NCBI RefSeq assembly: GCF_031458235.1
Contig: NZ_JAVDYB010000001.1
Span: 3,369,001 to 3,433,000, forward strand
Direction of reading: 5' to 3'
Length of the DNA: 64,000 nt
Source of the DNA: Catenuloplanes atrovinosus
GTDB taxonomy: Bacteria > Actinomycetota > Actinomycetes > Mycobacteriales > Micromonosporaceae
Below, one piece after another: positions 26,943 to 35,260 of this stretch. How positions within the stretch are numbered: the stretch's first letter is position 1; each line of letters starts with the position of its first letter. The notes below the pieces were generated by a model. That model was not told the DNA's origin. It saw only the letters and a program-made list of their open reading frames with translations, and did no database searches. The translations under genes were made by a program, and so were the position numbers.

Positions 26943-28094
26943 TCACGGGCGTGCCCGGGGCGCGGCCGGCCACCGGCCGGACGGTGCGTCGTCCAAGTCC
27001 GTCGGCGATGCGCCCGCCGCGGGCGCGGTGTGCCCCGGCGCCGCCGGCGCGCCGGGCGCGGGCGACGGCCCGGCCGGCGCGACGGGACCGCGACCGGCGA
27101 AGACGACGTGCCGTTGCATCAGGTAACCGGCGGTCACCAGCAGCGCCTCGGTGATGAGCTTGGCGATGAGCGTGGAGCCGGTGGCCGGGGCCAGCACCGT
27201 CAGAAGGGTCACGTTGGCCACCAGGATCGCGCCCGCCAGCAGTGCGTAGTCGCGTGCGGCCCGACCGAGCGGGGCGGCGGTACCGAACACGCAGCGGCGG
27301 TTCAGCGTGAAGTTGAGGACCGCGCTGACCAGCCGCGCGATGACCGCCGGGACCGCCACGCCGCCGGTGAGCGTGGCGAGTCCCAGGAACAGCGTGGCGT
27401 CCAGCACGAACGCCAGCAGCGACGACGCGCCGTAGGCGAGCAGCGGCCCGTACACCCGGGCGGAGTCGCGCAGCGGCCGGAAGTGCGACGAGGCGTTGCC
27501 GGCCAGGTAGACGGTCGCGATCGGGACCTCGGCGATCGTCCAGCGGTCGCGGACCGCCCGCAGCAGCAGCCGCTGCTCGTACTCGAACCGCGCGCCGGCC
27601 ACCGCGCACAGCCGGGGCAGGTGGCGGGCCGCGTACCCACGCAAGCCGGTCTGGGTGTCCGCCAGTCCGCGGCCGGTGGCCAGCCGGAACACCGCGCGGG
27701 TGCAGGCGTTGCCGACGCGGCTGCGCGCCGGGACCCGGCCGGTGAACCGGCGGGCTCCGAGCACCAGATCGGCGTCGCCGGCCGCCAGCCGTGCGGCGAC
27801 GGCCTCGATGTCGCCCGGCCGATGCTGGCCGTCGCTGTCCGCGCAGACCACATCACACCCCGGACGGTACGTACGGATGTGCGCGAATCCGGTCTTCAGC
27901 GCCGCACCCTTGCCCCGGTTGCGGTCGTGCGTGACCACGTCGGCACCGAGCGCGCGGGCCGCGGCGAACACGGTGGCGTAGCCGGGTCCGCTGCCGTCGT
28001 CGACCACGACCACGTCGTACCCGGCGAGCCCGACGAGCAGATCGGTGAGCTTCCCGTCCGGCTCGTAGGCGGGAATCAGGATGACCGCGCCCAT
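26943..28094 (-). CDS. Fused GT2 glycosyltransferase - GtrA membrane protein
   Basis: A 383-residue fusion. Residues 1-215 are a family 2 glycosyltransferase: AVILIPAYEPDGKL, VVVVDDGSGPG, NRGKGAALKTGF, the DxD-type CADSDGQHRPGD, and DTQTGLRGY. Residues ~225-355 are a GtrA domain with four helices and the typical NFTLNRRCVFG. Such fusions make polyprenyl-phosphate sugars or flip them for surface glycan assembly. Its start overlaps the stop of the truncated membrane protein (TGATG). It is the last gene of the DUF4956-VTC locus; the C-terminal tail is Pro/Ala-rich. Confidence 0.9.
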   Translation of the reverse strand: MGAVILIPAYEPDGKLTDLLVGLAGYDVVVVDDGSGPGYATVFAAARALGADVVTHDRNRGKGAALKTGFAHIRTYRPGCDVVCADSDGQHRPGDIEAVAARLAAGDADLVLGARRFTGRVPARSRVGNACTRAVFRLATGRGLADTQTGLRGYAARHLPRLCAVAGARFEYEQRLLLRAVRDRWTIAEVPIATVYLAGNASSHFRPLRDSARVYGPLLAYGASSLLAFVLDATLFLGLATLTGGVAVPAVIARLVSAVLNFTLNRRCVFGTAAPLGRAARDYALLAGAILVANVTLLTVLAPATGSTLIAKLITEALLVTAGYLMQRHVVFAGRGPVAPAGPSPAPGAPAAPGHTAPAAGASPTDLDDAPSGRWPAAPRARP

Positions 28095-28780
28095 CAGCCG
28101 GCCACGTACAGGATGTCGCTGGTGCCACGCTCCTGGCCCCGGCCGAGCGGGTTGTGACCAGTGCACCGTTGAACATCATGGATCGGCGAGGCGAACGCGG
28201 ACGCCAGCGTCCACATCGGCCGCTCGGCCCGCAGGTACCGCAGGGTCAGGTAGCCGAGCACCACCGCGCTGAGCGCGAACCAGGTCCGCGGGTTGCCCGC
28301 CCAGCCGTCCAGCCCCAGCGCGTGCGGTAACCCGAAGATCGTCAGCGGCGGGCCGTACGGGTTGAGCGACTCGGGCCCGGTCAGCTGATCCTTCGGCAGG
28401 TACGGGCTGCCGTGCTCGACCAGCAGCCGGGCGGCGCGCGTGACCACGGTCAGCGCGCCCATCCCCACGGTGGACATGTGCCGGCCGCCGGTCACCATCC
28501 ACACCAGCGGCGCCACGACGGCACCGAGCAGGGCGGCCGAGGTCGCGGTGGTGCGCGCGGCGGGGTGCCGCCACAGCAGCGTGATCAGCGCGGCCAGCAC
28601 GTATCCGCCGGCCGCCCAGCGGCCCCAGGACGCCTGCACCTGCTGCCCGGCGAACGCGCCGACCCCGGCCGCGAACCCGGCGGCGACCGTGTAGCCGGCG
28701 ATCCGCCACGCCCGCTGGCCGGGATGGTGCCGCGCGGCGGGGGAGTTCCTTGTCTGGTCGGCTGTCCCGGCGAAAACCAT
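28094..28780 (-). pseudogene. Truncated polytopic membrane protein (GT87/DUF2029-like)
   Basis: A 228-residue frame with several membrane segments (YTVAAGFAAGVGAFAG, GGYVLAALITLLW, AALLGAVVAPLVWMV) and a conserved-looking block ESLNPYGPPLTIFGLPHALGLD, reminiscent of GT87-type mannosyltransferases, which are normally 400 residues or more. After WTLASAFASP the codons abruptly lose third-position GC (IHDVQRCTG) and the protein ends 30 residues later at the glycosyltransferase start. This looks like an internal or 3' deletion fused to unrelated sequence. A genuine short protein cannot be excluded. Confidence 0.55.
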
Positions 28781-28975
28781 TCGACGATCATGGTTATCCC
28801 GCCCCGGTCCGCGCATCCGGCTTCCGCCGGACCTCGGCGGCCGCCACGGTACGACTTTCGGCTGATACCGGTGTCCCGTCGCGCGCGACCCCGCCGGTCA
28901 GGGGATGTGCCGTGGCGCCGATCAGCGGCTATACGGCGGAGGATGATGCGTCACACCGGTCGAACGCCGGAGGGG

Positions 28976-29799
28976 TGTGCCGGTCGAGGAGCCGCCCCCG
29001 TCCAGGTTGTACGCGACGGACGCGCCCCGGTCCGCGAAGATCTGCGCGAAGCCGCTCATCGTGACGCCCGCGCTCTCGTCGCTGCGGCCGTCGACCACCA
29101 CGAAAGCCAGTGATTCGCCTCGATCAGCCCGATCCCGGTGCGTGGCTGGTCGCCCTGCACGGAGTGGTTCCCGACGTTCGTGTCGATTTCGACGGAGTCG
29201 ATGCCGTCCAGGACGACACCGTTCTCCACCAGGCCGGGGCCGAACGACAGCGTGTGCCAGACCCCGTCCGCGAGCAGCGTGTCCGCGTCGGTGGTGGCCT
29301 CGTCGTGGAGCCGCGCGGTGCCGTCGGCGTAGATCGCGAGCCCCTGCCGGGCGCCGCGGTCACGGAACGCGACGCCGTTGCGGATGACGATGCCGGTGTC
29401 GCGGAACCCGTAGTAGTCGCCGTTGATCGCCAGGACCGCGCCGACGTCCGCGGCGATCTCGGACGGGTACGCGATGATGTTCTCGCCGAACTGGTCGTTC
29501 GCGAACGCCGCGCGCATGATCGTGTCGTCGGTGACCGTGACGTCCGCGACGACGTACCGCACGGTGCCGGTGTCGACCCGCTCGATCGTGATCGCCGCGG
29601 TATCGCTGGTGTAGCCGGTCGCGGTGGCGGTGCCGTGCCGGAGACGTCGGCCAGTTCGGTCAGCGCGGACGCGTTCGCCACCTCGACGTGGTCGACGACG
29701 TACCGGTCCAGCGCCCAGGCGCCGGTGCTGGCCGGCGGCCGCGGCGCACACGCCCAGGCCACCGGCCAGCACCGCCCTGCGGCAGAGTCGCCCGGTCAT
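28976..29799 (-). pseudogene. Phosphodiester glycosidase-family gene broken by three frame changes
   Basis: Recognisable core in one frame (29600-29115): ERVDTGTVRYVVADVTVTDD, AINGDYYGFRDTGIVIRNG, FGPGLVENG, QPRTGIGLIEANH. The continuation FVVVDGRSDESAGVTMSGF with AYNLDGGGSST, the family's active-site end, is found in a different frame (about 29110-28976). Near the N-terminus, WALDRYVVDHVEVANASALT is in a third segment, also out of frame (about 29735-29637). So at least three frameshifts separate the pieces, and the C-terminal end after DGGGSST is missing. The family (NAGPA-like) removes sugars from phosphodiesters. The gene begins with ATG overlapping the preceding stop within the 137-bp duplication. 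Confidence 0.85.
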
Positions 29800-30037
29800 C
29801 CGCGCCGCCCACCCCGGTCGCCGCCGCCGAACCCGCCCGCCGGCACCTCACCGGCCGTGACCGTGGCAATCTGCGTCGCGGCGCCCAAGGCACCGGCCTC
29901 GGCCAGCACCGCCCTGCGAGAGAGTCGCCCGGTCATCCGCGCCGCCCACCCCGGTCGCCGCCGCCGAACCCGCCCGCCGGCGCCTCACCGGCCGTGACCG
30001 TGGCGATCTGTGTCGCGGCGCCCAGGGTACCGGCCTC
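29764..30037. repeat. Tandem duplication of a 137-bp unit
   Basis: Copies 29764-29900 and 29901-30037 differ at only a handful of positions (for example GGCAGAG/GAGAGAG, GGCACC/GGCGCC). Each copy contains the last codons of the carbohydrate-binding lipoprotein gene, the ATGA overlap, and the first codons of the glycosidase gene. The unit begins with GGCCAGC, which recurs after the second copy (30038-30044). Confidence 0.95.
29796..29936 (-). other. Chimeric 46-codon frame created by the duplication
   Basis: This frame starts like the glycosidase (MTGRLSRRAVLA) and ends like the lipoprotein tail (ATQIATVTAGEVPAGGFGGG), overlapping both neighbours by ATGA. It is an accident of the tandem duplication, but it keeps perfect stop/start coupling and so could be translated. 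Confidence 0.8.
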
Positions 30038-31726
30038 GGCCAGCCCGCCGGTGCTGGTGCCGGTCGCGGTGCCGCCGCTGTGCACGGTGTACTGGTCACC
30101 GCTGGTGATCGCCGCGGCGGAGTAGACCAGGTTCTGGATCGACTTCGACGTGGTGAACGTGGCGACCACCGCGCCGTCCGCGTCCACGATCTGCAGCGTC
30201 GTCCCGGCCGCGACCGCGGACTCGAACGTGACGGACAGCCAGCCCTGGGACGACTCGGTGGACGGCGTGACGGCCATCCCGGAGCTGCCGGCCGCGACCA
30301 GGACGCCGCCGGTGACGGTGAGTGAGCCGTTGACGTCCAGCGCGCCGTTGCCCTGCCCGGCCGGCCCGTTGACCACGACGGTGCCGCCGCTGATCGTGGC
30401 CGTGCCGTTGGAGTCGAGCCCGTCACCGTCCGCGTCGATGATCAGCGTGCCGCCGGTGACCGTGACGGAGTAGTCGCCGGCCGCCATCTCGCCGCCGCCA
30501 CCCTGTGCGCCGGTGGACGTGCCGCCGGCCGCGTTGAGCCCGTCGTCCGCGGAGACCACGTGCACGCTGCCGGACGCGATCGTGATGTCCGCGGCTTCGA
30601 GCCCTTCGTTCGACGCCGTGACCTCGACCCGGCCGCCGTCGACGAGCAGGGCGTTCTCCGCGTGTACGGCGTCGTCGCCGGCCGCGAGCGTCAGCGTGGC
30701 GCCGGACAGGTGCACGGAGCCGTCGCTGTGCACCGCGTCGTCGGCCGCGTCGGCCGTGATCGCTCCGCCTTCGAGGATGGTCACCACGCCCGACTTGAGC
30801 CCTTTCACGGAGGTGTCCTCCGAGACCTGACCCCCGTGCCCGCCACCGGACGCGACCGCGACCGTGCCGCCGGTCACCACCAGGTCGGTGACCGCGTCGA
30901 AGCCGTCGCCCCCGGCGGTGACCGTGACCGTTCCGCCGCTGACCGCGATGTACCCGGAGTCCGCGTCCGTGTCGTTGTCGGCCTTGACGCCGTCGCCGCC
31001 GGCCGTGACCGTGACCGCGCCACCGGTCACCGAGACGTAGTCCTTGCCACGGACGCCGTCATCCGCAGCGTCGACCGTGATCGTCCCGCCCGTGATCAGC
31101 AGCCCGTCCTTGCTGGCGATGCCGTCGTTGCCGTTCCCGCGCACGACCAGCGCGCCGTTCCCCGCGATCGTCAGATCCGCCGCGCTGAACAGCGCCGCGT
31201 TGACGTCGGCGTCCTCGGCGTAGCGGGAGGTGTCGGAGAGTGCGCTGGTGGTACCGTCCGCGAGCACGACCACGACCCGGTCGGCCGCGGTGACCGCGAG
31301 GGCCGCCGTGGTGCTGCTGGAGACGGTGGCGCCGTCCAGGACGAGCGTCACCGTGGCACCGTCCGCCGCGACCACGACCTGCCCGTCACTCAGCGTGCCG
31401 CTGAACCGGTACGTCCCCGCCGCCGTGATCGTGACCGTTCCGCCGTCGACCGTCACGCCGTCGCCGTCCACGGTCGCGGTATCACCGGCGAGCGCGATCC
31501 CGACCGCGGCCGACGCGTCATAGGCGGCGTCCGCGCTGTGTACCGCCGTGTTCGCCGCGAGCACCTCCTCGGCCGTCTGCGCACCGTCCACATAGGCGGC
31601 CGTCGCCGCTGCGCTGTCGGCCGCACTCTCGACCGAGCCAACCGCCGCGGAACAGCCGGTCAGCATCGCCCCCGCCAGAACCAGCGACGTCACGGCTGCA
31701 ACCATCTTCTTACGGGACGACTTCAT
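29933..31726 (-). CDS. Carbohydrate-binding domain (DUF4353) lipoprotein
   Basis: A 597-residue secreted lipoprotein. Signal peptide KKMVAAVTSLVLAGAMLTGC with lipobox; then Ala-rich linker and a long region of GG-T-V-T-V repeats (for example SGGTVTVTAGGDGFDAVTD, SGGTVVVNGPAGQGNGALD) that fits a right-handed beta-helix. This is the DUF4353 'carbohydrate-binding domain-containing' family, commonly encoded beside VTC-domain and DUF4956 proteins. It probably binds or scaffolds the polymer made by the locus on the cell surface. The C-terminus is Gly/Arg-rich. The start was placed at MKSSRKKM, 18 bases inside a longer frame. Confidence 0.88.
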   Translation of the reverse strand: MKSSRKKMVAAVTSLVLAGAMLTGCSAAVGSVESAADSAAATAAYVDGAQTAEEVLAANTAVHSADAAYDASAAVGIALAGDTATVDGDGVTVDGGTVTITAAGTYRFSGTLSDGQVVVAADGATVTLVLDGATVSSSTTAALAVTAADRVVVVLADGTTSALSDTSRYAEDADVNAALFSAADLTIAGNGALVVRGNGNDGIASKDGLLITGGTITVDAADDGVRGKDYVSVTGGAVTVTAGGDGVKADNDTDADSGYIAVSGGTVTVTAGGDGFDAVTDLVVTGGTVAVASGGGHGGQVSEDTSVKGLKSGVVTILEGGAITADAADDAVHSDGSVHLSGATLTLAAGDDAVHAENALLVDGGRVEVTASNEGLEAADITIASGSVHVVSADDGLNAAGGTSTGAQGGGGEMAAGDYSVTVTGGTLIIDADGDGLDSNGTATISGGTVVVNGPAGQGNGALDVNGSLTVTGGVLVAAGSSGMAVTPSTESSQGWLSVTFESAVAAGTTLQIVDADGAVVATFTTSKSIQNLVYSAAAITSGDQYTVHSGGTATGTSTGGLAEAGTLGAATQIATVTAGEAPAGGFGGGDRGGRRG

Positions 31727-32416
31727 GCCCGTCCACCCTTTCACATTGCTCGACGAAATCGATATCTACTGAAGTCCACGCCTCGACTGCACAAGACGTG
31801 TTGACTGCACGGGACGCATTGACTGCACGCCATCCCGACCACACCCGCCGCCCCGTCTCGACGCGACGCGTCAACCCGAAGCAACGTCTCGACCCGACGT
31901 CGCAGGCCATGGCACCGTGTTGACCGACAGCAACGTCCCATCTCGACGCGACGCATCAACGGCACACGACGCCTTGACCGCACGCCGCGATTCACCGCGG
32001 CACGTTGATCAGAAGCGGCGTCCCGTCTCGGCGCGACGCATCGACGGCACACGACGCCTTGACCGCACGCCGCGATTCACCGCGGCACGTTGATCAGAAG
32101 CGGCGTCCCGTCTCGGCGCGACGCATCGACGGCACGTGACGCCTTAACCGCACGCCGCGATTCACCGCGGCACGTTGATCAGAAGCGGCGTCCCGTCTCG
32201 GCGCGACGCATCAACGGCACACGACGCCTTAACCGCACGCCGCGATTCACCGCGGCACGTTGATCAGAAGCGGCGTCCCGCCTCGGCGCGACGCATCAAC
32301 GGCACACGACGCCTTGACCGCACGCCGCGATTCACCGCGGCACGTTGATCAGAAGCGGCGTCCCGCCTCTACATGACGCATCGACGGCACGTGACGCCTT
32401 AACCGCACGCCGCGAT
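31727..32416. other. 690-base region filled by degenerate repeats
   Basis: No protein-coding gene is supported here. It separates the VTC-domain gene from the carbohydrate-binding lipoprotein gene and consists mostly of the 85-bp minisatellite and degenerate copies of it (from about 31790). I see no clear promoter. Confidence 0.75.
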
Positions 32417-32460
32417 TCATCGCGGCACGTTGATCGGAAGCGACGTCCCGTCTCGACGCG
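31938..32460. repeat. 85-bp minisatellite, about six copies
   Basis: The core GCCGCGATTCACCGCGGC begins at 31984, 32069, 32154, 32239, 32324 and (with one change) 32409, an exact 85-base period. Copies differ by single substitutions only. Each core is an inverted repeat (GCCGCG, six-base loop, CGCGGC) followed by a TGATCA palindrome. Because 85 is not a multiple of 3 the array is not a coding repeat. Its right end forms the last codons and stop of the VTC-domain gene. Confidence 0.95.
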
Positions 32461-33814
32461 ACGCATTGATCGGACGCGCGGCTCGGACCCGGCGTGGTTC
32501 CTCGTCTCGGCACGGTGCGTCAACCGGAGACGGCCTCCGAACCCACGGAGATGTCCCGGCTCGTCGCGACGCGTCGGCCGGAAGGGATATCCCGGCGCGA
32601 CGCGACGACTGGGGCGGGAAACGCGTTTCGTGGCTCGCCAGGGTGCCGCAACGGGAGGTGAGGTCGGGCGTCAGGCGGCGAAGGACCGCGAGCCAGCGGT
32701 TGGCAGGCAGGGTGGGGTGGAGTGCGGCCATGCCGGTGGCGTACTTGGAGACCGGGCACGGCCGGTGGCCGAGTGACCACAGGAGGCGGTCGGCCTCGGA
32801 CGCGCCGCCCGGGGATTTGGTCTCGATCACGAAGCGGTCGGGAACGTGGCGGGTGGTGCCGTCCGGCAGTTCCCAGCTCAGTTCCTCGTCGACGGTGACG
32901 CGGGAAGCGGAGCGGGGCAGGAAGAACGTGGTGCGGCGGTAGCGGGTGGTGAGCGCGTGGCGCAGGTCGATGCCAGCCGCAGCAATACCACCCGAGGCGA
33001 TGCCGGCCCCAGCGACGCAAGCCCTGGCGGCGCCGTCCTCAGCGCCGCCGTGTGCGGCCATACCAGCCCCGGCGAAGCCAGTCCCCGCGACTCCGGCCGT
33101 GCCAGCGCTGGCACCGGCAACGCAAGCGCCAGCAACGCCGACCGTCGCACTACCAGCCCCAGCGGCGCCCTCAGCGACGCACGGCGCGGCCACGCCAGCC
33201 CCGGCGAAGCCAGCCCCCGCGACTCCGGCCGTGCCAGCGCCGACCCCAGCAACGCAAGCCCCAGCAACGCAAGCCCCAGCGACGCAAGCCCCAGCGACGC
33301 TGGCTGCGTCGATGTCGGTTGCGGGGACGCCGGCTCTGGTGACGCCGATCCCGGTGACGCCAGCCCCAGTGACGCCAGCCCCGGCGATGCCAGCCCCGGC
33401 GGCGCCGGTCCCGGCGGTGCCGGAGGTGGTGAGGATGGAGGTGATGTAGGCGAGGCCGTCCGGGGTGAGGTTCGGGGCGGGGTGTGGGATGCGCTGTTTG
33501 ACCGTGTCGCCCCGACGGCCGCGGGTCTTGACCTCGAGGTAGCGGGCGCCGCTCTCCTCGTACCGGCGGAATCGGATCTTGAATCTGTGGCGGCGGCGGT
33601 AGGCGGCGCCGAGGTAGCTGGTCAACGTCGGCGTGTCCAGGTAGTCGGAGCGGTAGCGGAACGTGTGGCGGCCGTCGATCTCGAGGATGCGCGTGTCGTC
33701 GGCGAGTCGGTCGAGGAACGTGGCGAGGTCGGCGGCGGGGACGACGTATTTTCGGTCCACGCGGTGCAGCAGCGCGGCGCGGGCGACCAGCTCGTCCAGC
33801 GTGATGGGCCTCAT
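32417..33814 (-). CDS. VTC-domain (polyphosphate polymerase-like) protein with repeat insertion
   Basis: A 465-residue protein. Residues 1-128 and 285-385 are the two halves of a VTC/CYTH-type tunnel domain: LLHRVDRKYVVP, TFRYRSDYLDTP, RRRHRFKIRFRRY, LEVKTRGRRGDTVKQRI, then LTTRYRRTTFFL, DRFVIETKSPGGASEADRLL and CPVSKYATGMAAL. The basic and acidic active-site residues look intact. Between the halves ~150 residues (about 131-282) of Ala/Gly-rich repeats with a five-residue rhythm (VAGAC, VAGAG) are inserted. The last ~75 residues are a low-complexity Arg-rich tail encoded by minisatellite-like DNA. The start overlaps the DUF4956 stop (ATGA). Bacterial VTC proteins are predicted nucleotide-dependent polymerases; whether this one is active is uncertain. 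Confidence 0.85.
   Translation of the reverse strand: MRPITLDELVARAALLHRVDRKYVVPAADLATFLDRLADDTRILEIDGRHTFRYRSDYLDTPTLTSYLGAAYRRRHRFKIRFRRYEESGARYLEVKTRGRRGDTVKQRIPHPAPNLTPDGLAYITSILTTSGTAGTGAAGAGIAGAGVTGAGVTGIGVTRAGVPATDIDAASVAGACVAGACVAGACVAGVGAGTAGVAGAGFAGAGVAAPCVAEGAAGAGSATVGVAGACVAGASAGTAGVAGTGFAGAGMAAHGGAEDGAARACVAGAGIASGGIAAAGIDLRHALTTRYRRTTFFLPRSASRVTVDEELSWELPDGTTRHVPDRFVIETKSPGGASEADRLLWSLGHRPCPVSKYATGMAALHPTLPANRWLAVLRRLTPDLTSRCGTLASHETRFPPQSSRRAGISLPADASRRAGTSPWVRRPSPVDAPCRDEEPRRVRAARPINASRRDGTSLPINVPR
32969..33424. repeat. In-frame GC-rich repeat inside the VTC-domain gene
   Basis: Short 15-bp units (AGCCCCAGCGACGCA and variants, clearest at 33247-33300) and a larger duplication offset by 132 bases (segments beginning near 33063 and 33195) make up this stretch. 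Both periods are multiples of 3, so the reading frame survives expansion. It encodes the Ala/Gly/Val/Cys insertion in the protein. Confidence 0.85.
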
Positions 33815-34410
33815 CGTCCGGCCTCGATGCGCTCGATGGCGGGGCCGCGGTCGGTGACCGGCGGGCGGCGTGGTTCGAGATAGCGGACCTCGGCGAGCGT
33901 GGTGTCGTTGACCAGGTCCACGCTCTTGATCGAGACGTTGAGGACGCGCGCGTCGAGCAGCACCTCCAGGTGTGCGGCGAGCGCGGTCTCGTCGGTGTGC
34001 GCGGTGTCCAGCCGGACGGTGCGGGCGCGGTGCCGCCGGAACAGGGCGGGGTGATCACCGGCGGCGAGCGCGACCACGATCAGGGCCATCAGCGCGGCGG
34101 TGAGCGGGGTGACGGTGCCGCTGAGGCCGGCGAGCAGGCCCAGGGCCAGCGCCGCGAAGTAGTAGGCGACCTCGTGCTGCGCGATCTCGTCGGATCGCAG
34201 CCGGATGATGGACAGCACGCCGAACAGGCCGAGGCCGAGGCCGACGCCGACGGTGGAGGAGGCGAGCACCAGGGACACGGCGAGCACGCCGATGTTGACG
34301 CCGAGGAACGCCGCGACCAGGTCTCGCCGGTGGTGGCGGGGGAAGTAGACCGCGAAGACCAGGACGGCTATCGCGACGAGGTCCACGGCGATGACGATGA
34401 GCTGTTGCAC
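33811..34410 (-). CDS. DUF4956-family membrane protein
   Basis: A 199-residue protein with four membrane segments in the first ~125 residues (LIVIAVDLVAIAVLVFAVYF; VNIGVLAVSLVLASS; AYYFAALALGLLAGLSG; ALMALIVVALAAG), the family motif GLFGVLSIIRLRSDEIAQHEVAYYF, and a soluble C-terminal domain. DUF4956 proteins are almost always paired with VTC-domain proteins and may form the export or membrane anchor part of the polymer machine. It is the first gene of the locus; 4-base overlap with the VTC gene. Confidence 0.93.
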   Translation of the reverse strand: MQQLIVIAVDLVAIAVLVFAVYFPRHHRRDLVAAFLGVNIGVLAVSLVLASSTVGVGLGLGLFGVLSIIRLRSDEIAQHEVAYYFAALALGLLAGLSGTVTPLTAALMALIVVALAAGDHPALFRRHRARTVRLDTAHTDETALAAHLEVLLDARVLNVSIKSVDLVNDTTLAEVRYLEPRRPPVTDRGPAIERIEAGR

Positions 34411-34510
34411 GGGCCGTTCCTTAAGCTCGGATTCATGACCTGTTCATTGAGCCCGCCGTGCCTAAGAACGACCTGTGCACCGGCAATGATCTCCATGGCA
34501 GGCTGAGGGC

Positions 34511-35245
34511 ATGGCAGGCGGCACCCCGTTCGGCGCGGTGGCCGGACGGTACGACGAGGCCCGGCCCGGTTATCCGCCGGAGATCGCGGACGCGATCGTG
34601 GCGTACCACGGCGGCGTGCCCGCGTCCGTCGCGGAGATCGGAGCCGGTACGGGCAAGGGCACGGAGGTGCTCGACCGCATCGGCGCACCGCTGATCTGCG
34701 TCGAGCCGGACGCGCGGATGGCGGCGGTGCTGGCCGCGCGGTTCCCGCACGCGCGGGTGGACGTGGCCGGGTTCGAGGAGTGGACTCCCCCGGCCGGCGG
34801 CGCCGGCGTGCTGGCGTGCGCGATGGCCTGGCACTGGCTGGATCCGGCGACCCGCAACGGCCGCGCCCGGCACGCCCTCGCCCCCGGCGGCACGCTGGCG
34901 ATCTTCGGGCATCGGTACGGCTACGCGGACGCCGCCCTGGGGGACGCGATCTCCGCCGCGCTGCGGTCGGTCGACCCTGCGGTCCGGGAGCGGCCGGTGG
35001 ACTGGTTCCACGCGGACGTCCTCGCGCACCGCGAGTTCACCGACGTGCGGAAGGAGATCTTCCGTCGCGAGCTGCCGCTGGGCAGGGCACGTTTCCTCGC
35101 GCTGGTCAGCACGTTCGGGCCGTTCCTGTCCCGGCCGCCGGAGCAGCGGCGGCAGGCGCTGGCCGCGCTCGACCGGCTCGTCGACGATGCCGGCGGCACC
35201 GTGGTGCTCGACCTGCGTACCACGCTGGTGCTGGGCACCGGTTGA
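34511..35245 (+). CDS. Class I SAM-dependent methyltransferase
   Basis: A 244-residue methyltransferase: FGAVAGRYDEARPGYPPEI at the start, motif I SVAEIGAGTGKGTEVL, acidic residue in ICVEPDARM, and motif IV/post I AMAWHWLDPATR with LAPGGTLAIFG. The family is close to small-molecule methyltransferases of the Methyltransf_11/25 type; the substrate is unknown. It is a monocistronic gene divergent from DUF4956. Confidence 0.9.
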   Translation: MAGGTPFGAVAGRYDEARPGYPPEIADAIVAYHGGVPASVAEIGAGTGKGTEVLDRIGAPLICVEPDARMAAVLAARFPHARVDVAGFEEWTPPAGGAGVLACAMAWHWLDPATRNGRARHALAPGGTLAIFGHRYGYADAALGDAISAALRSVDPAVRERPVDWFHADVLAHREFTDVRKEIFRRELPLGRARFLALVSTFGPFLSRPPEQRRQALAALDRLVDDAGGTVVLDLRTTLVLGTG

Positions 35246-35260
35246 TCGTCGCGTCGCCGG

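Noticed and set aside
31727-32330. Short minus-strand frames in the minisatellite
   Set aside because: Repeats of 85 bases rotate the frame, codons are Arg-rich and lack domains; no ribosome site seen.
31938-32460. The 85-bp array as a possible CRISPR
   Set aside because: There are no variable spacers; the units are contiguous and nearly identical.
32969-33424. The VTC insertion as a pentapeptide-repeat protein domain
   Set aside because: Pentapeptide repeats follow A(D/N)LXX; here the rhythm is VAGAC/VAGAG with no leucine or phenylalanine core, and the DNA is a simple repeat.
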